Shown in pieces: positions 20,352 through 30,546 of a stretch of 55,788 bases of DNA. The notes under the pieces are model-generated. The model saw only the letters and a program-made list of their open reading frames with translations. It was not told where the DNA came from and searched no databases. The position numbers were made by a program, and so were the translations under genes. Location: NCBI GenBank assembly GCA_022225965.2, contig JAKJXP020000173.1, positions 1 to 55,788 on the forward strand, read 5' to 3'. Within the stretch, counting starts at the first letter, position 1; each line of letters opens with the position of its first letter. The DNA is from Diatrype stigma (Eukaryota; Ascomycota; Sordariomycetes; Xylariales; Diatrypaceae).

Positions 20352-22496
20352 TCATAGTAGCGTGATGTCCTTCTTGGGGAGGTCTTGAAATTCCCCTATC
20401 TTCCCCTTATGGAAAAGGCCTATCCTCTTGTATAGACTCCTACCCGGTTCCCCAGAGGATGTAAGTAACAAACCCGTCACGCCGTTTTCCAAGGTACTGT
20501 TATGAGTTACCGGAAGACAATGTACAATGACCGGATTGGTGGCTTGGGATTCGTCAGAGATCCCGGCGGTAACATTGGGATGGAGGCGGTGCAGGTCCCA
20601 ATCTTCCTCGTCCCAAGCTTCCTCGGGTTCAGTGTCGGGGTTCGCCTCCATGAAGTCCGCGATATGTTTTTTCCAAGCGTCCTCATAAGGTATCACAGCT
20701 TCTTGTACGCCATTGAGATCATCGGAGTCGGGGATGGGAAGCAAAATGACCATGGAATTCAGCGGGTTGAACCATGCATTCCTTAACGAACCTCTTAATC
20801 TGAGATGTGCAACAATGACCTCTCCGAAGGGGTTCTTATCGGGGTATTTTTTACTCGTCGCGCACTCTATTATTTCGCAAACGACTTCCTCAGTTTCCTC
20901 TTCATCGTCGAATGTAAAATCAGATAGAATGACTCCATCCTCTAGGCTGGCCCACGACCAAGAAGGTGCTCGGTATGTGGTTGGTCTATGGGGAGTGAAA
21001 ACTTCGCCTTCCGAGAGAGTCCTGTGCCAGCGTGAAGTGTACCACGTGAGTTGTCTAGCGAGATTGTATTCCCATAGCCCGGCAAAGTAGCCCGGCCCCA
21101 GACTAGAAACGAAAGGGGGAGAAGACGCGATGCCAGCCACTGCATTCAACTTGTCGCACTCAAGACTGGCACGGCGGAGAGAATAAGCCGTCACAAGACG
21201 CAACCAGCAACTCAATGCCTTATCCTTGTGAGAATCTGCTTCTTGTTTCGTGATCAGGAGCGAGTTGAGGTTGAGGCTGTACTTCTCATCATTATCGTTG
21301 TATCCGGCATCGAGGTCATGTGGAAAATACAGGGAATCACCGAAGTTCCTCGTACCAGCTTTGCAACTCCATATCATGGTGTGCGTGGCGAAGGTGAGTG
21401 TTCGCTGAGCGAGTAACTGTTCCTGCATCGTCCATGCCCTCTTTGCAAGAGGTTCAGAGCGCTCATCGTAGGTCGCGGCATCCAGTTCATTGACAGACAT
21501 CGTTCCAAACTGACCTGGTCGGATCCGGGCAGGTATTGTGTAAACCGTCTCCGAGTGGTTACGATCATGTAGAAAGCCCCCGGATACACTGTCTGAAGAA
21601 GCAGCGACGATCGTCACAACAGAAGAGGAGTATATGTCCTTCATCTGCGCAATGTCTCTCATCTTATCTTCTTCGGAGTCCTGAATGATGCAGAGGGCAT
21701 CAATCCATATGTATGGTATAGACAGCTTGCGGGTGGTCGTGATAGCGTCGCGGAATGTACGAGGCAAAGTGCACATATCCAAGCTTTTTGTGAACTGGAC
21801 ATAGTTGGCGCTACTGAGGGTTTGAAAGGGGACGGCACCCCAGCAATACGACAACGTTGCGTATGATCCCCGAATGCCTCCAGGCTCAACGAGTCGTGGC
21901 TCTTGCTGTCCTGGGGGACTGACTTCAATGACCCTTGTTGGGAGCATGGACTGTATATGCGGACTAGGGCAACATTCATGTCTTTCGCAATCCCTCAACC
22001 ACGTCTGCATCTGGGTACTCGCAGCTTCGCTGCCGACATCCGTTCGCAATGGACGTGCAGTCACATGTTCTGATGCTTTATCTTCTTCAGTTGTGAAGGC
22101 GTGAAGGAATAAGAAAGCCCCGGATTTCCACGAGCCTGCCGGGGAATGACAACCAATACTGAGGTTAAAGACATTGCTGCCTATTGGCGTGCACGCCCTC
22201 ATGAACGAAGGGTTAAGTTGCACTCTGACCTCGGTTTCCCCATCATGCGATTCATCTATGAAATTGTTGACGTAGCCACACCAAACACAGCCCTTAAGCG
22301 CGGCACGATTCGTGTCGTAGACGGTAGATATTGCCTCGATAGAAACTGTGTCGTCATCAGCTCCAGCCTTCGTGCAGCACTTCTCGAAAGCCTCGGTATT
22401 GAAGAAGTTGCACCAGCATCGGTCGCAGACGAGGTCTCGGGGATCCATGCTTTCGTAACAGGGGTGATCCATGCTTTCGTAACAGGGGTGATCCAT
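20352..22496 (-). CDS. HET-domain protein (heterokaryon incompatibility type)
   Basis: Single exon, 714 residues from ATG 22496. The HET signature blocks are complete: SYATLSYCWG (211-220), PYIWIDALCIIQDS (261-274), MKDIYSSSVVTIVAAS (285-300) and RAWTMQEQLLAQRTLTF (353-369). Family members act in non-self recognition after hyphal fusion and can trigger cell death; the HET domain is the execution module. The N-terminus has two CxxC pairs (CDRC at 24-27, CVWC at 70-73). Codons 1-16 are a perfect 24-bp tandem duplication (MDHPCYES twice) followed by the start of a third copy, which leaves three in-frame ATGs (22496, 22472, 22448). There is no NACHT, NB-ARC or WD domain C-terminal to HET. A TATA box lies about 91 bp upstream. 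Confidence 0.9.
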   Translation of the reverse strand: MDHPCYESMDHPCYESMDPRDLVCDRCWCNFFNTEAFEKCCTKAGADDDTVSIEAISTVYDTNRAALKGCVWCGYVNNFIDESHDGETEVRVQLNPSFMRACTPIGSNVFNLSIGCHSPAGSWKSGAFLFLHAFTTEEDKASEHVTARPLRTDVGSEAASTQMQTWLRDCERHECCPSPHIQSMLPTRVIEVSPPGQQEPRLVEPGGIRGSYATLSYCWGAVPFQTLSSANYVQFTKSLDMCTLPRTFRDAITTTRKLSIPYIWIDALCIIQDSEEDKMRDIAQMKDIYSSSVVTIVAASSDSVSGGFLHDRNHSETVYTIPARIRPGQFGTMSVNELDAATYDERSEPLAKRAWTMQEQLLAQRTLTFATHTMIWSCKAGTRNFGDSLYFPHDLDAGYNDNDEKYSLNLNSLLITKQEADSHKDKALSCWLRLVTAYSLRRASLECDKLNAVAGIASSPPFVSSLGPGYFAGLWEYNLARQLTWYTSRWHRTLSEGEVFTPHRPTTYRAPSWSWASLEDGVILSDFTFDDEEETEEVVCEIIECATSKKYPDKNPFGEVIVAHLRLRGSLRNAWFNPLNSMVILLPIPDSDDLNGVQEAVIPYEDAWKKHIADFMEANPDTEPEEAWDEEDWDLHRLHPNVTAGISDESQATNPVIVHCLPVTHNSTLENGVTGLLLTSSGEPGRSLYKRIGLFHKGKIGEFQDLPKKDITLL
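22447..22496. repeat. 24-bp tandem duplication in the HET gene N-terminus
   Basis: Two identical 24-bp units encoding MDHPCYES, at 22496-22473 and 22472-22449 on the minus strand, plus the first bases of a third. Each unit begins with an in-frame ATG. Confidence 0.95.
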
Positions 22497-22586
22497 ATAG
22501 ATTGCAACAGCTTCAGAGAAGGATATAGATACCAACTGTGAGCGGGCAAGCACTGCAGAAAATAATGGTGTGAATGAGCCATAAAG

Positions 22587-22594
22587 TATTTATA
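22587..22594 (-). promoter_or_regulatory. TATA box of the HET gene
   Basis: TATAAATA on the minus strand, 91 bp before ATG 22496. The spacing is like that of the other genes here. Confidence 0.55.
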
Positions 22595-22792
22595 TTCTAA
22601 GCTGGGGAGCAGCTTAGGGGCAGCTGCTCGGAAGCTAGGATGATTATCTAGCACTCCTAGTTATTTACTAATTGGGCAGGTCTGAAAGCGGACCCGAAAG
22701 GATCGGGCCCAGCCGGATTTATCCATCAACTGGCACTGGTTCCACGGAGAATAACATCCGATTTTGTTCATAACAACGCGGCTTAACGTCAT

Positions 22793-23055
22793 TACGAAGG
22801 TCGCGGCCAAAAGTAAGTAGCCATGATGAGACTACTCCACAGTACGCCACAGAGTACAGTAACATACAGTGTTTAGCACTAATGCCCCCGGAAGCTTTGC
22901 TTTTAAAGGGGCTTTAGTTGCAATGCTCCAGCGAATGAAGCGCTAGTATTACCTGTATTATAGCGTATTAGGTCTAAACATAGTAAAACGTGAAGACCTT
23001 TTATACTGTCCTAAGCCGTACCTGAGGCTACTTACTTTTGGCCGCGACCTTCGTA
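22793..23055. mobile_element. MITE with 30-bp perfect inverted repeats (TA target site)
   Basis: The left end 22793-22822 and right end 23026-23055 are exact reverse complements over 30 bp, counting a TA at each outer edge. Inside the TA the repeat begins CGAAGGTCGCGGCCAAA. TA target duplication plus long terminal repeats and a 263-bp length without any reading frame fit a non-autonomous Tc1/mariner-type element. The interior is AT-rich. A related shorter copy lies at 51391-51474. Confidence 0.85.
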
Positions 23056-24053
23056 CTTTACGTTTAATTACTTTTTAGTTCAGAATGTTTAATATATATA
23101 TAATAATAACTTTAACATGTCTTCAATAATAATCATTATATATATAACGTTCTAGGAGATCGATTAAAGCATAGGGCATAATATAGCAGAAAGTGATAAT
23201 TGTCTGGCTAGATACGAGCTTTCTAAGTTAGAGCTGTAAGAGAGGTTATATACAGAATGAAGCAGTGTAAAGCTTCGGACAGAAGTTATAGGGCCCAGGT
23301 GGGGCGTTTCCTAGCTCCTATCTCCGAATGCAGCCCCTGACCTGCAACAGAGATGGAGTTCAAGTAGCCTCCGGTATGGATTTGTTGCCACGGTGACAAA
23401 CGGAGCTACGTAGTATAGCGCCTATGGAGAAAACCCTGAATGGTGCGGTTGTCCTCGGTCTGGGAAAGCGGGAAATACATAGCATGCCGGACTCGTCAAC
23501 ATGGAAGCTAGCGGGCTAGTCCCAAGAGGAATCGATATCCGTACGAGACATAATAGACTCAATGACTGATTGGGAAGGGACGGTTAGAAGCACTACAAGG
23601 AGTGCAAGCTTCATCAAGAGGTGATTTTTAAGAGCGGGGGGGCTATACTTCACAAAGGATCTTTCGTGTTCGGTGATATCTGCTTCAGTCATCCCCCTTC
23701 GCGAAAGGTAGCGTAGACATTTGGCCTTGGCTTGTATGTCATCGCAATATGGTTATTCACAATGAGCACATTTCAACGTCAAAACTACTGAGAAAGGTGC
23801 ATTTGCTTCCACAGCACTACCTCTCCAACATCCTGGCCGACGGACCATCCGGCGAGCTTATCGAGACTTCAAAGTGGAAGCGGAAAGAGAACAACGATGA
23901 TACACACATGAACAAAAGGCAAGAAAAGACAATGCTACGGAAGACCACCCCCCTTCCCTTTATAACTCCGCTCCTCCTCCCGCCCACCCCGTCAACAATC
24001 AACCAGCCAATAGGTCATCATCCATCCACCCATCCATCCACCAACCTCCATGA
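23056..24053. other. AT-rich intergenic region
   Basis: Contains a strongly AT-rich, partly palindromic tract at 23083-23150 (TATATATA and AATAATAAT on both strands), possibly decayed transposon DNA. No gene is seen. Confidence 0.55.
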
Positions 24054-24749
24054 CTAGCGCGTCGTTGTCATGCCCACCAGCGTCGCCATCAAGCTATCCG
24101 CATCCCAGGCCTCGAGGTTGGCGGCCTCCCACTCGGCCTGGAGGTAGCGCAGCACGGCCCAGACCTGGTAGAACTCGAGGTCGCTCTCGTCATCGTCGGG
24201 GTCGAAGCGGCCGTGCGACCACTCGCCGCCATTGTCCCAGCTGAAGCGCAGGACCCGTACCACGAAGCGAGCCGCGTGGTCGAGGGGCGTCCAGGTCTTC
24301 TTGCTCAGATGGTGGCTGTGATGGCGATGGCTGTTGTGGTGATGATGGTTGCTGCCGTTGCTGCCGCCACTGCTGATGCTCGCGTGGTACTGGGGCTGGT
24401 GGAATGCGTTTTTATCACGCACCCACCGAAACAGCTCGTCGCACCCCGCGCCCTCGATGGTTGCTATTTTCGTGGTGGTGGTCGTGGTGGTCGTCGTCGT
24501 GGCTCCTGTCCCCACTACACCACTGCTGGGACTAGAACAACTCAGTGGTGATGAGGATGCCGCCGCCACAGCCGCTGGCTCGAGGTAGTCCCGCCGGTAC
24601 TCTCGAAAGAATGGTCGCACATACTCGCTGCTCAGCAAGTGTGACACGAAGTGCTTCGTGGTCTCATCGTAGTTCAGCCAGACGGCAAGCTGCTCGAGCC
24701 CTTGCTGTAGGGCATACCGTCTTTCGCGGGGGATCGATCGGTTCGTCAT
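24054..24749 (-). CDS. Hypothetical protein, 231 aa
   Basis: Single exon from ATG 24749. I do not recognise the family. The N-terminal third looks helical and globular (RRYALQQGLEQLAVWLNYDE, HFVSHLLSSEYVRPFFREYR). The middle is low complexity, with Ser-rich, ten-Thr and His/Asn-rich tracts (about 66-150). The C-terminus is again globular and acidic/aromatic (FDPDDDESDLEFYQVWAVLR). Low-complexity insertions between conserved-looking blocks are common in fungal proteins. There is no signal peptide or membrane segment. The Thr tract is a GTG/GTC-type trinucleotide repeat in DNA and may vary in length. Confidence 0.6.
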   Translation of the reverse strand: MTNRSIPRERRYALQQGLEQLAVWLNYDETTKHFVSHLLSSEYVRPFFREYRRDYLEPAAVAAASSSPLSCSSPSSGVVGTGATTTTTTTTTTKIATIEGAGCDELFRWVRDKNAFHQPQYHASISSGGSNGSNHHHHNSHRHHSHHLSKKTWTPLDHAARFVVRVLRFSWDNGGEWSHGRFDPDDDESDLEFYQVWAVLRYLQAEWEAANLEAWDADSLMATLVGMTTTR

Positions 24750-26040
24750 TTTCCCCCCTTTCTGCTGTTTAGGAGGGACTTGGTATTAGATGTATTGTGT
24801 GATCTGCTGCGTATTTCTTGTAATAGTAGATGCAATATCGTATGAAGTGTGTCTTGGCCTGATGCTGCTGCTGACGTTGTCGCCGCCTGTTGTACTCAAA
24901 CCTGTTATGGGGTACCAAGTGATTGGGGAAGAGTTGGCATCAATTACTCCTGATGTATAAGTCTAAGTATGCCCCTCTAACCAGGCATGTCCTGCTGCTG
25001 CCTATCTGCTTACCTACGTAGCTCGTAGCTGTAAAGTTCATAGGCCGGTGCTTCCATGATAGGCTGAAGATCCTCTCCCTAACTAGTGGCTATCTAAGTA
25101 CTTGAGTTGAGACCTGCATGTAGATACTGGGCGGCCACGAGGCAAAACCTGCCGGTGCCCGCACGAGTGATCGAAGCATTGTGTAGCATTATAGCTAGCG
25201 TCCTTGAAAAGCTCCTGGTTCTATTATGCAATTGCATCTAATCGTGGCATATCTGCAAGTCTGCTGCACGTAACCGACAGCATACCCTGTGATGAACAAT
25301 GGCTATCTGGCGCCTCGGTAAGGGGAACAAACAGATGATTTGAGGACACAGACACACTTGTGACCTTGGGAGTCATTGTACGGCGTTTGTACTGCCTGCA
25401 GGATCGATGCATACTTCATAATACATTGTTCAGGGCACACTCGATGCACAACACTTGGATGCAGCCCCTTTTGCGGTCAATGTGAGTCCTGTGTCGGGCG
25501 TCTAAGTTAAGACCCATTTTTGTCTAGGGAGTAAAGTGCATAAAATATCTTGTGACCATAGGCAAATCATCATATAAAAAGCGAGCCGTATCCTCATGTC
25601 GATTAGCTCGGGTATTCGTCGTAAGATCTACCCATTAGATAAAGGGAAACATACGCAAGCTGTACATCATACTGATTACATGTACTACTGATTCTATCCG
25701 GCACCGTTCTACCCTGTTTGCCATAGACACATTGGGTGCATCGTAAGTGGCTAGACGATATCAGCTGATGCACGATACCGTGTGACTTGGTAGCACATTA
25801 GAGATAGATCTGGGACTAGTCATGGCGAACCAGTAATATTCGTTATAGATCACTCAGATTCGAATGGATAGCGGCTATCATCTCAAGAGCTACTGTTGTG
25901 TTTGTCTGAATGTTGCTCCCGGCCTTGACCACCAGTCATTTACACCAAAGGATCATTCGCCATTAGTTTATCTTACATAAAATGAGCTGTTCACATTAGC
26001 AGGCACTTAGGGGTCATATATCCATTAATCGTATATACTT
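24750..26040. other. Intergenic, nothing recognised
   Basis: About 1.3 kb of AT-leaning sequence with stops in all frames. It should include the promoter of the 24054-24749 gene; no clear element is seen. Confidence 0.55.
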
Positions 26041-27246
26041 CTAAAGCGCATGAGGTGACTTCTGGGGCTTGATATAGTTGGCCAGGGCTTTCCCCATACT
26101 CGAGAGACTCGACATACTCCCTTTCCTCCTCAGGCCACCACCACCAGAGTTGGAAGGCCCAATGTCTGAATGCCGCTTTCTAGTGCTTGGATTCTGTTGA
26201 GACTTCACCGTTTCACTTGCTCCCCAGCTCCGCCTCACGCCGCCGCCGTCGCCGCCGTCGCCACCGCTGTCTTCTTCTTGTTGGCGCTTCGCAGCCGCCC
26301 GCTGCCAGCTGAACATGCGGGGACGGTCTAGATCGCGATGCGTTGCCTTCTTCTGGGCACTGCCACTGCCACCGTCCCGCGCCCCGCGCCGCGAGAAGAT
26401 CCGTAGTAGTTGCTCGCGATAGCGGGGGTCCTTTTCCCGCGCCTGTTGGACGAAAAGCTCGTAGTCCGATGGCTTTTCATCTTCTGCTTCTTGTTCTTCT
26501 TCTTTCTTTTCATCTTTGACTTTCTCTTGTCGATCTTCGGTCGGCTCCTTCTGCTCTCCACGATAACTACTGGCAGTAGGTTCCCCCTCCTGCTGCTGCT
26601 GGTGCTGCTGGCCTGTTACTTCCCCGCCTGGTTCTCGCTGGGGTCTCCGAGATGGCGGGGCCGCCATATCTAAAAAGGGCCATAGATCGCCCGTTGCGGG
26701 TCGATAATGGGTCCTCTTCTCTCGTGGTGGCGAGAGGACCGCCGTGATGGACAGATCCGGGTCAACATGCTGGGGAACCAGAATGACCCTTGGATTCTCG
26801 GTCTCGGGGGCTTGACCCAATGCCGGTCCCGCATTGAAGCGTGAACGCAAATTTGGTCTAGGGGCGGAAAAGGGGGTCGGAGACAGAGTCGGGGTCGGTA
26901 CCGGGACCGGGGTTGGAGTAGAGGTAAGAGTAGAAGAGATGATTACGGTCGTTGGGGGCGGCGGTAGCGGCTTGTTGATGCCATTGTTTACATGCCGCGG
27001 CGATCGAGTAGCCGCCTCTTGGCTTGCGCTTTCTTGTTCCTGTGTTGCATTGGGCTTACCGGTATTTCTTTGCTCAACAGCCCGGGAGGATGAGGGTTGA
27101 CTATTACTGAGACGACTCTGTAGCCTACGCCCGACAAGACGCGAGTGTGTTGGATCTTGATATGGCTCAGGGGTGGGTCCATTTGGATGGAGATAGGAGA
27201 GATCGGCAAGATCGACAAGATCTCTTGATCGTCGAAGCACAGACAT
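26041..27246 (-). CDS. Hypothetical disordered protein, 401 aa
   Basis: Single exon from ATG 27246 to TAG at 26041. No domain is recognised. It is low complexity almost throughout: Gln/Ser/Asn-rich (45-90), Pro/Thr-rich with a TPVPVPTPTLSPTP stretch (about 110-130), a moderately conserved-looking PRVILVPQHVDPDLS segment, Gln runs, a Lys/Glu-rich segment (EKVKDEKKEEEQEAEDEKPS) that may form a charged helix, then DYELFVQQAREKDPRYREQLLRIF, the most globular-looking piece. The tail is Gly/Ser-rich and basic. Possibly a nuclear or cytoskeletal scaffold, but nothing here proves it. Confidence 0.6.
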   Translation of the reverse strand: MSVLRRSRDLVDLADLSYLHPNGPTPEPYQDPTHSRLVGRRLQSRLSNSQPSSSRAVEQRNTGKPNATQEQESASQEAATRSPRHVNNGINKPLPPPPTTVIISSTLTSTPTPVPVPTPTLSPTPFSAPRPNLRSRFNAGPALGQAPETENPRVILVPQHVDPDLSITAVLSPPREKRTHYRPATGDLWPFLDMAAPPSRRPQREPGGEVTGQQHQQQQEGEPTASSYRGEQKEPTEDRQEKVKDEKKEEEQEAEDEKPSDYELFVQQAREKDPRYREQLLRIFSRRGARDGGSGSAQKKATHRDLDRPRMFSWQRAAAKRQQEEDSGGDGGDGGGVRRSWGASETVKSQQNPSTRKRHSDIGPSNSGGGGLRRKGSMSSLSSMGKALANYIKPQKSPHAL

Positions 27247-28403
27247 GTTTTCATTGATTCCCAGTTCCGGCTTGTCGTAGGTATATTCTGGGCAGACGGG
27301 GAAGTAAGAGGGGTTTCACATCTGGCCAGCATACATTGACGCAACAGTTACGTACAGACGCAGATTAAAACAAAACAAATGATCGTCTTTAAAAATGAAG
27401 AACTGGCCAGATAGTCAAACGAGTTCAGTCAATAACCTGTATGAAGCCTCACTTCACTTGACCCAAGTCGAAGGTCAACCAGCCACCAGGTATCATTGCA
27501 CTGACAGCTGAGATTATGGGCGTTGGGGCGCATCAGACACTACGATATTGCCTGTTGATTGGACACATAGTAATTACCTCATTTATATCCCCACTTGCAT
27601 TCGCTTCAGCTAGATTGACCTCAAGGGATAGAAGGGGGCTTGGTAAGGTGGGGGCTGATCTGATCTTGATGCTAAAGTTAGAATCCAGGGATCTATATCC
27701 AGGGGTCTATACTACCCACTTCCAGGTTGTCTTGAGGGCCGGGCCGCTTCCATATCCGCATACCCGGTCAGCTCCGGTCTTACCGCCCAACTGAGTAGGT
27801 ATGCCTGTGCTTCCGCCAAGTTGCATCAAAGAAATGTCAGTATAATACTGCCCAAGAGCCTTGTTAAGCTCCAAGCTGAACCAATAGCTTGTAACTATCA
27901 AGAGCGGCTTGGGGAAAGGGGCGACTCTATAACTCGGCAATGTTGCACCGAGTGTGAGCGTCATTTCTATCGTGTTACAGCGATGCACACCAAGTCCAGC
28001 CCACCTCCTTAAAGCAGTACCTAGGTACCTATCTGGACGACATTATTGCACATAGCTCTGCGTGAGGTTTCCTGGGGGAAACATAGGAAAGGAGATGCAT
28101 TGGTCAAATCGTCAAAGAATGATCGTTTTTCATCTTTGAGCTTTTGAGCAACCTGTAGGACGAACCTACATGACGTCCAATCTACCCCCTGTCAAGTACT
28201 TTTTCCACTTTAAATCGTTGTTCCCGTCAGTCAGTCAGTCAATCTCCCATCCGTCTCCAAACCGTGCAGACCCAAACATATCAAGGAGAACCGAAACGAA
28301 AAACCAAGAAAAGCACAAAATTATCTCCATGTTCAGAACAGCCTTTGTCGTGTCTGACACCAAAAAAGAAACCATCGCAAACCCAACCAAAAACCCACTT
28401 GAA
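27247..28403. other. Intergenic, nothing recognised
   Basis: About 1.15 kb between the start of the disordered protein gene and the 3' end of the P450 gene. A small CAGT repeat occurs at 28229-28241. No coding signal. Confidence 0.55.
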
Positions 28404-30546
28404 TCACTCCTTCTCCTTATCCTTATCAGGGGCATACGCATGGAACTTCATGCCCTCGGGGACCTCCCTCCACTGGCCCTCGGCGTCGAGCCGCGCGCGG
28501 TCAGCCGCCCAGCGGTCGCGGATGCTGCGGGCGCGGGCCTCGCTGCGCGGGGTGATCTTCGCCGGGAACGGCGCCGGGTGGACGATGCCGCCGAGGACCA
28601 GCTTCAGCGGGTCCGGCAGGATGGGCTCGCCCGTCGCGCCGTCGACCGCGGGCGCGATGTCGAACCCCCACAGCATGCGCGCGATCCCCAGGAACAGCAT
28701 CCGCTCGGCCACGTGCAAGCCCGGGCAGAGCCGCCGGCCCCCGCCGAACCCGAAGTGGTCCCGCTTCGACGCGTCCGGGTTCGCGGCCGCCTCGGCTGCT
28801 GTCTGGAGGTCGTCCGCGTGCCGGGAGGGGTCGAAGACGCGCGGGTTGGGGTACCGGTTGGCGTCGCAGTGGATCGTCCTGTGAATGAGGTGGGTAAGGT
28901 AGGTAAGTTAGCCATTGCAAGGTTCGATTAGATATCGTTAGCTATAATATGCCGTGCTATGCCGCGCGTGCCGGCATTGGTGGTGCTGGTGCAGGCGTCC
29001 TAATCCATCTACCTCTCTCTACCTATAATCTGAAGTCTAGAGTGTATAACGCACCAAGTGTTGAGGATGACTTCAGCATCCTTTGGGATCTTGTATCCCA
29101 GATACTCGTCGTCTCGGATCACCGCATGTGGCACTCCCAAGATGAGAGTAGGCATCTATAAACAGATTTGGAGAATTTGCCATGGTTAGCATGTCAAAAG
29201 CTGTATCAGTACTGGCCACGAGAGCAAGAAATCACATAGAGTCGATTAAGAACTCACTGGGCCATAACCAATACAGGGATCCGACATGAAAAAGGGGGGG
29301 ATACATACCCAACGGAGACTTTCCTTGACACAACCACGAATATACTGCATGTCGAACTCGTCATCCATAGTTGGTAGTCTGTCGCCGCACACGCGATCGA
29401 TTTCTTCTTGGGCTTTCTTCTGAGCCTCGGGAAACAGAACCATGGCCTGAACGAACCCGATCAATGTCGAGGCTGCAGTATCGGATCCCGCTTCGAGTAC
29501 AGTCCCACTGATGTAGCAGGCAATTTCGTCAGAGAACTTCTCCTCCTCCTGTGCCTTGAGTAGGTTGTAAGAGAAGCTGGGCTGCAGAAGTGAAAACTTG
29601 TAAGCTACGCTATCAGTCGATATTCGGATATCAACCTACCAGTGCGGTTCCACTCTTGATCTGGTTTCTAGCGGTAACCCAATGTTTCATATACAAGGCC
29701 AACTCGACTTTGTGGAATTCTCGTGTCTTCCTCCGTATTGGCAGTAGGAAATCGGGAAGACTTCGCAGAATCGGGTACAAGTTGAGCAAGCCTGCAATTG
29801 TTGACGCCATTGCATCGGAGAAAAACTGAAAACAATAGAACAGTTGCTGTAGGTTTTCATCAGTAATGCTGGGAGCCCGATATCCGAACGTGACCTGCGA
29901 TGTGACGGAATAGGTGTAACGGCGGAGATGATTCTTGTATTCGTCAGGCTGTTCAAGGAGGTCATAGAGCATCTGCTCGCTCTCAAAGTTCTGGTATGGG
30001 ATGTAGGTCTTAGCAGCGTTGATGTTGAGCGCCGAATGTATAATCTTGTGCATGGTTCTCCATAAGGCACCATATGGCTATATTATCACCGCAGGTTTAA
30101 CAGTGTCTACTGTAAGGAAGACATTCAAGAGGACATACTTGGACGACGACCCGATATCCGCCACTGATGACGCTCGCGAGGTACATGTCTGGGCGGCTTG
30201 AATATATGGCACTCCTCTTGTCAAGCAGATCTTTGACAGTCTGGTCGGAGGATAGCACGATTGCTATCTTGGTACCCAAGACCAAAGAGTAGATCGGTCT
30301 TCACGAGGTTATACATCTCTTCAGCCGTGGAAGGAGAGAGAAATATGACAATGCTTACCCGTATTCCTGTGCCCACTTTTGGAGTTGATGACGCGCATCC
30401 TCCTGAGGGAGCTCATGGAGGTTCCCAACGATAGGTAGGGTAGGTGGTCCGGGGGGAAGGCCAGGGGGCCTCCGGCCAACTCTTGATAGTCGGAACACCC
30501 CCAAGCCGACAATTGCAAGTATGAAGAATGCCCACGGAGTAATCAT
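28404..30546 (-). CDS. Cytochrome P450 monooxygenase (first of two)
   Basis: Six exons on the minus strand: 30546-30359, 30298-30139, 30077-29640, 29581-29309, 29155-29055 and 28878-28404; 544 residues, all phases consistent. It has an N-terminal membrane anchor (1-21), the Pro-rich hinge RRPPGLPPGPPTLPIVGNLH, I-helix EAGSDTAAST with the oxygen-activating Asp-Thr, K-helix ESLR (ExxR), and heme loop FGFGGGRRLCPG with the Cys thiolate ligand. It is a class II, ER-bound enzyme using cytochrome P450 reductase. The hinge and heme loop resemble those of fungal secondary-metabolism P450s (OrdA-like), but the substrate cannot be told. Introns are 60, 61, 58, 153 and 176 bp. The tail after the heme loop is about 110 residues and ends in a Lys/Glu/Asp run. 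A TATA box lies about 76 bp upstream. Confidence 0.9.

Noticed and set aside
23083..23150. AT-rich inverted sequence as a second MITE next to the first
   Set aside because: The symmetry comes mostly from TATATA and AATAAT simple sequence; no clean ends or target duplication could be defined.
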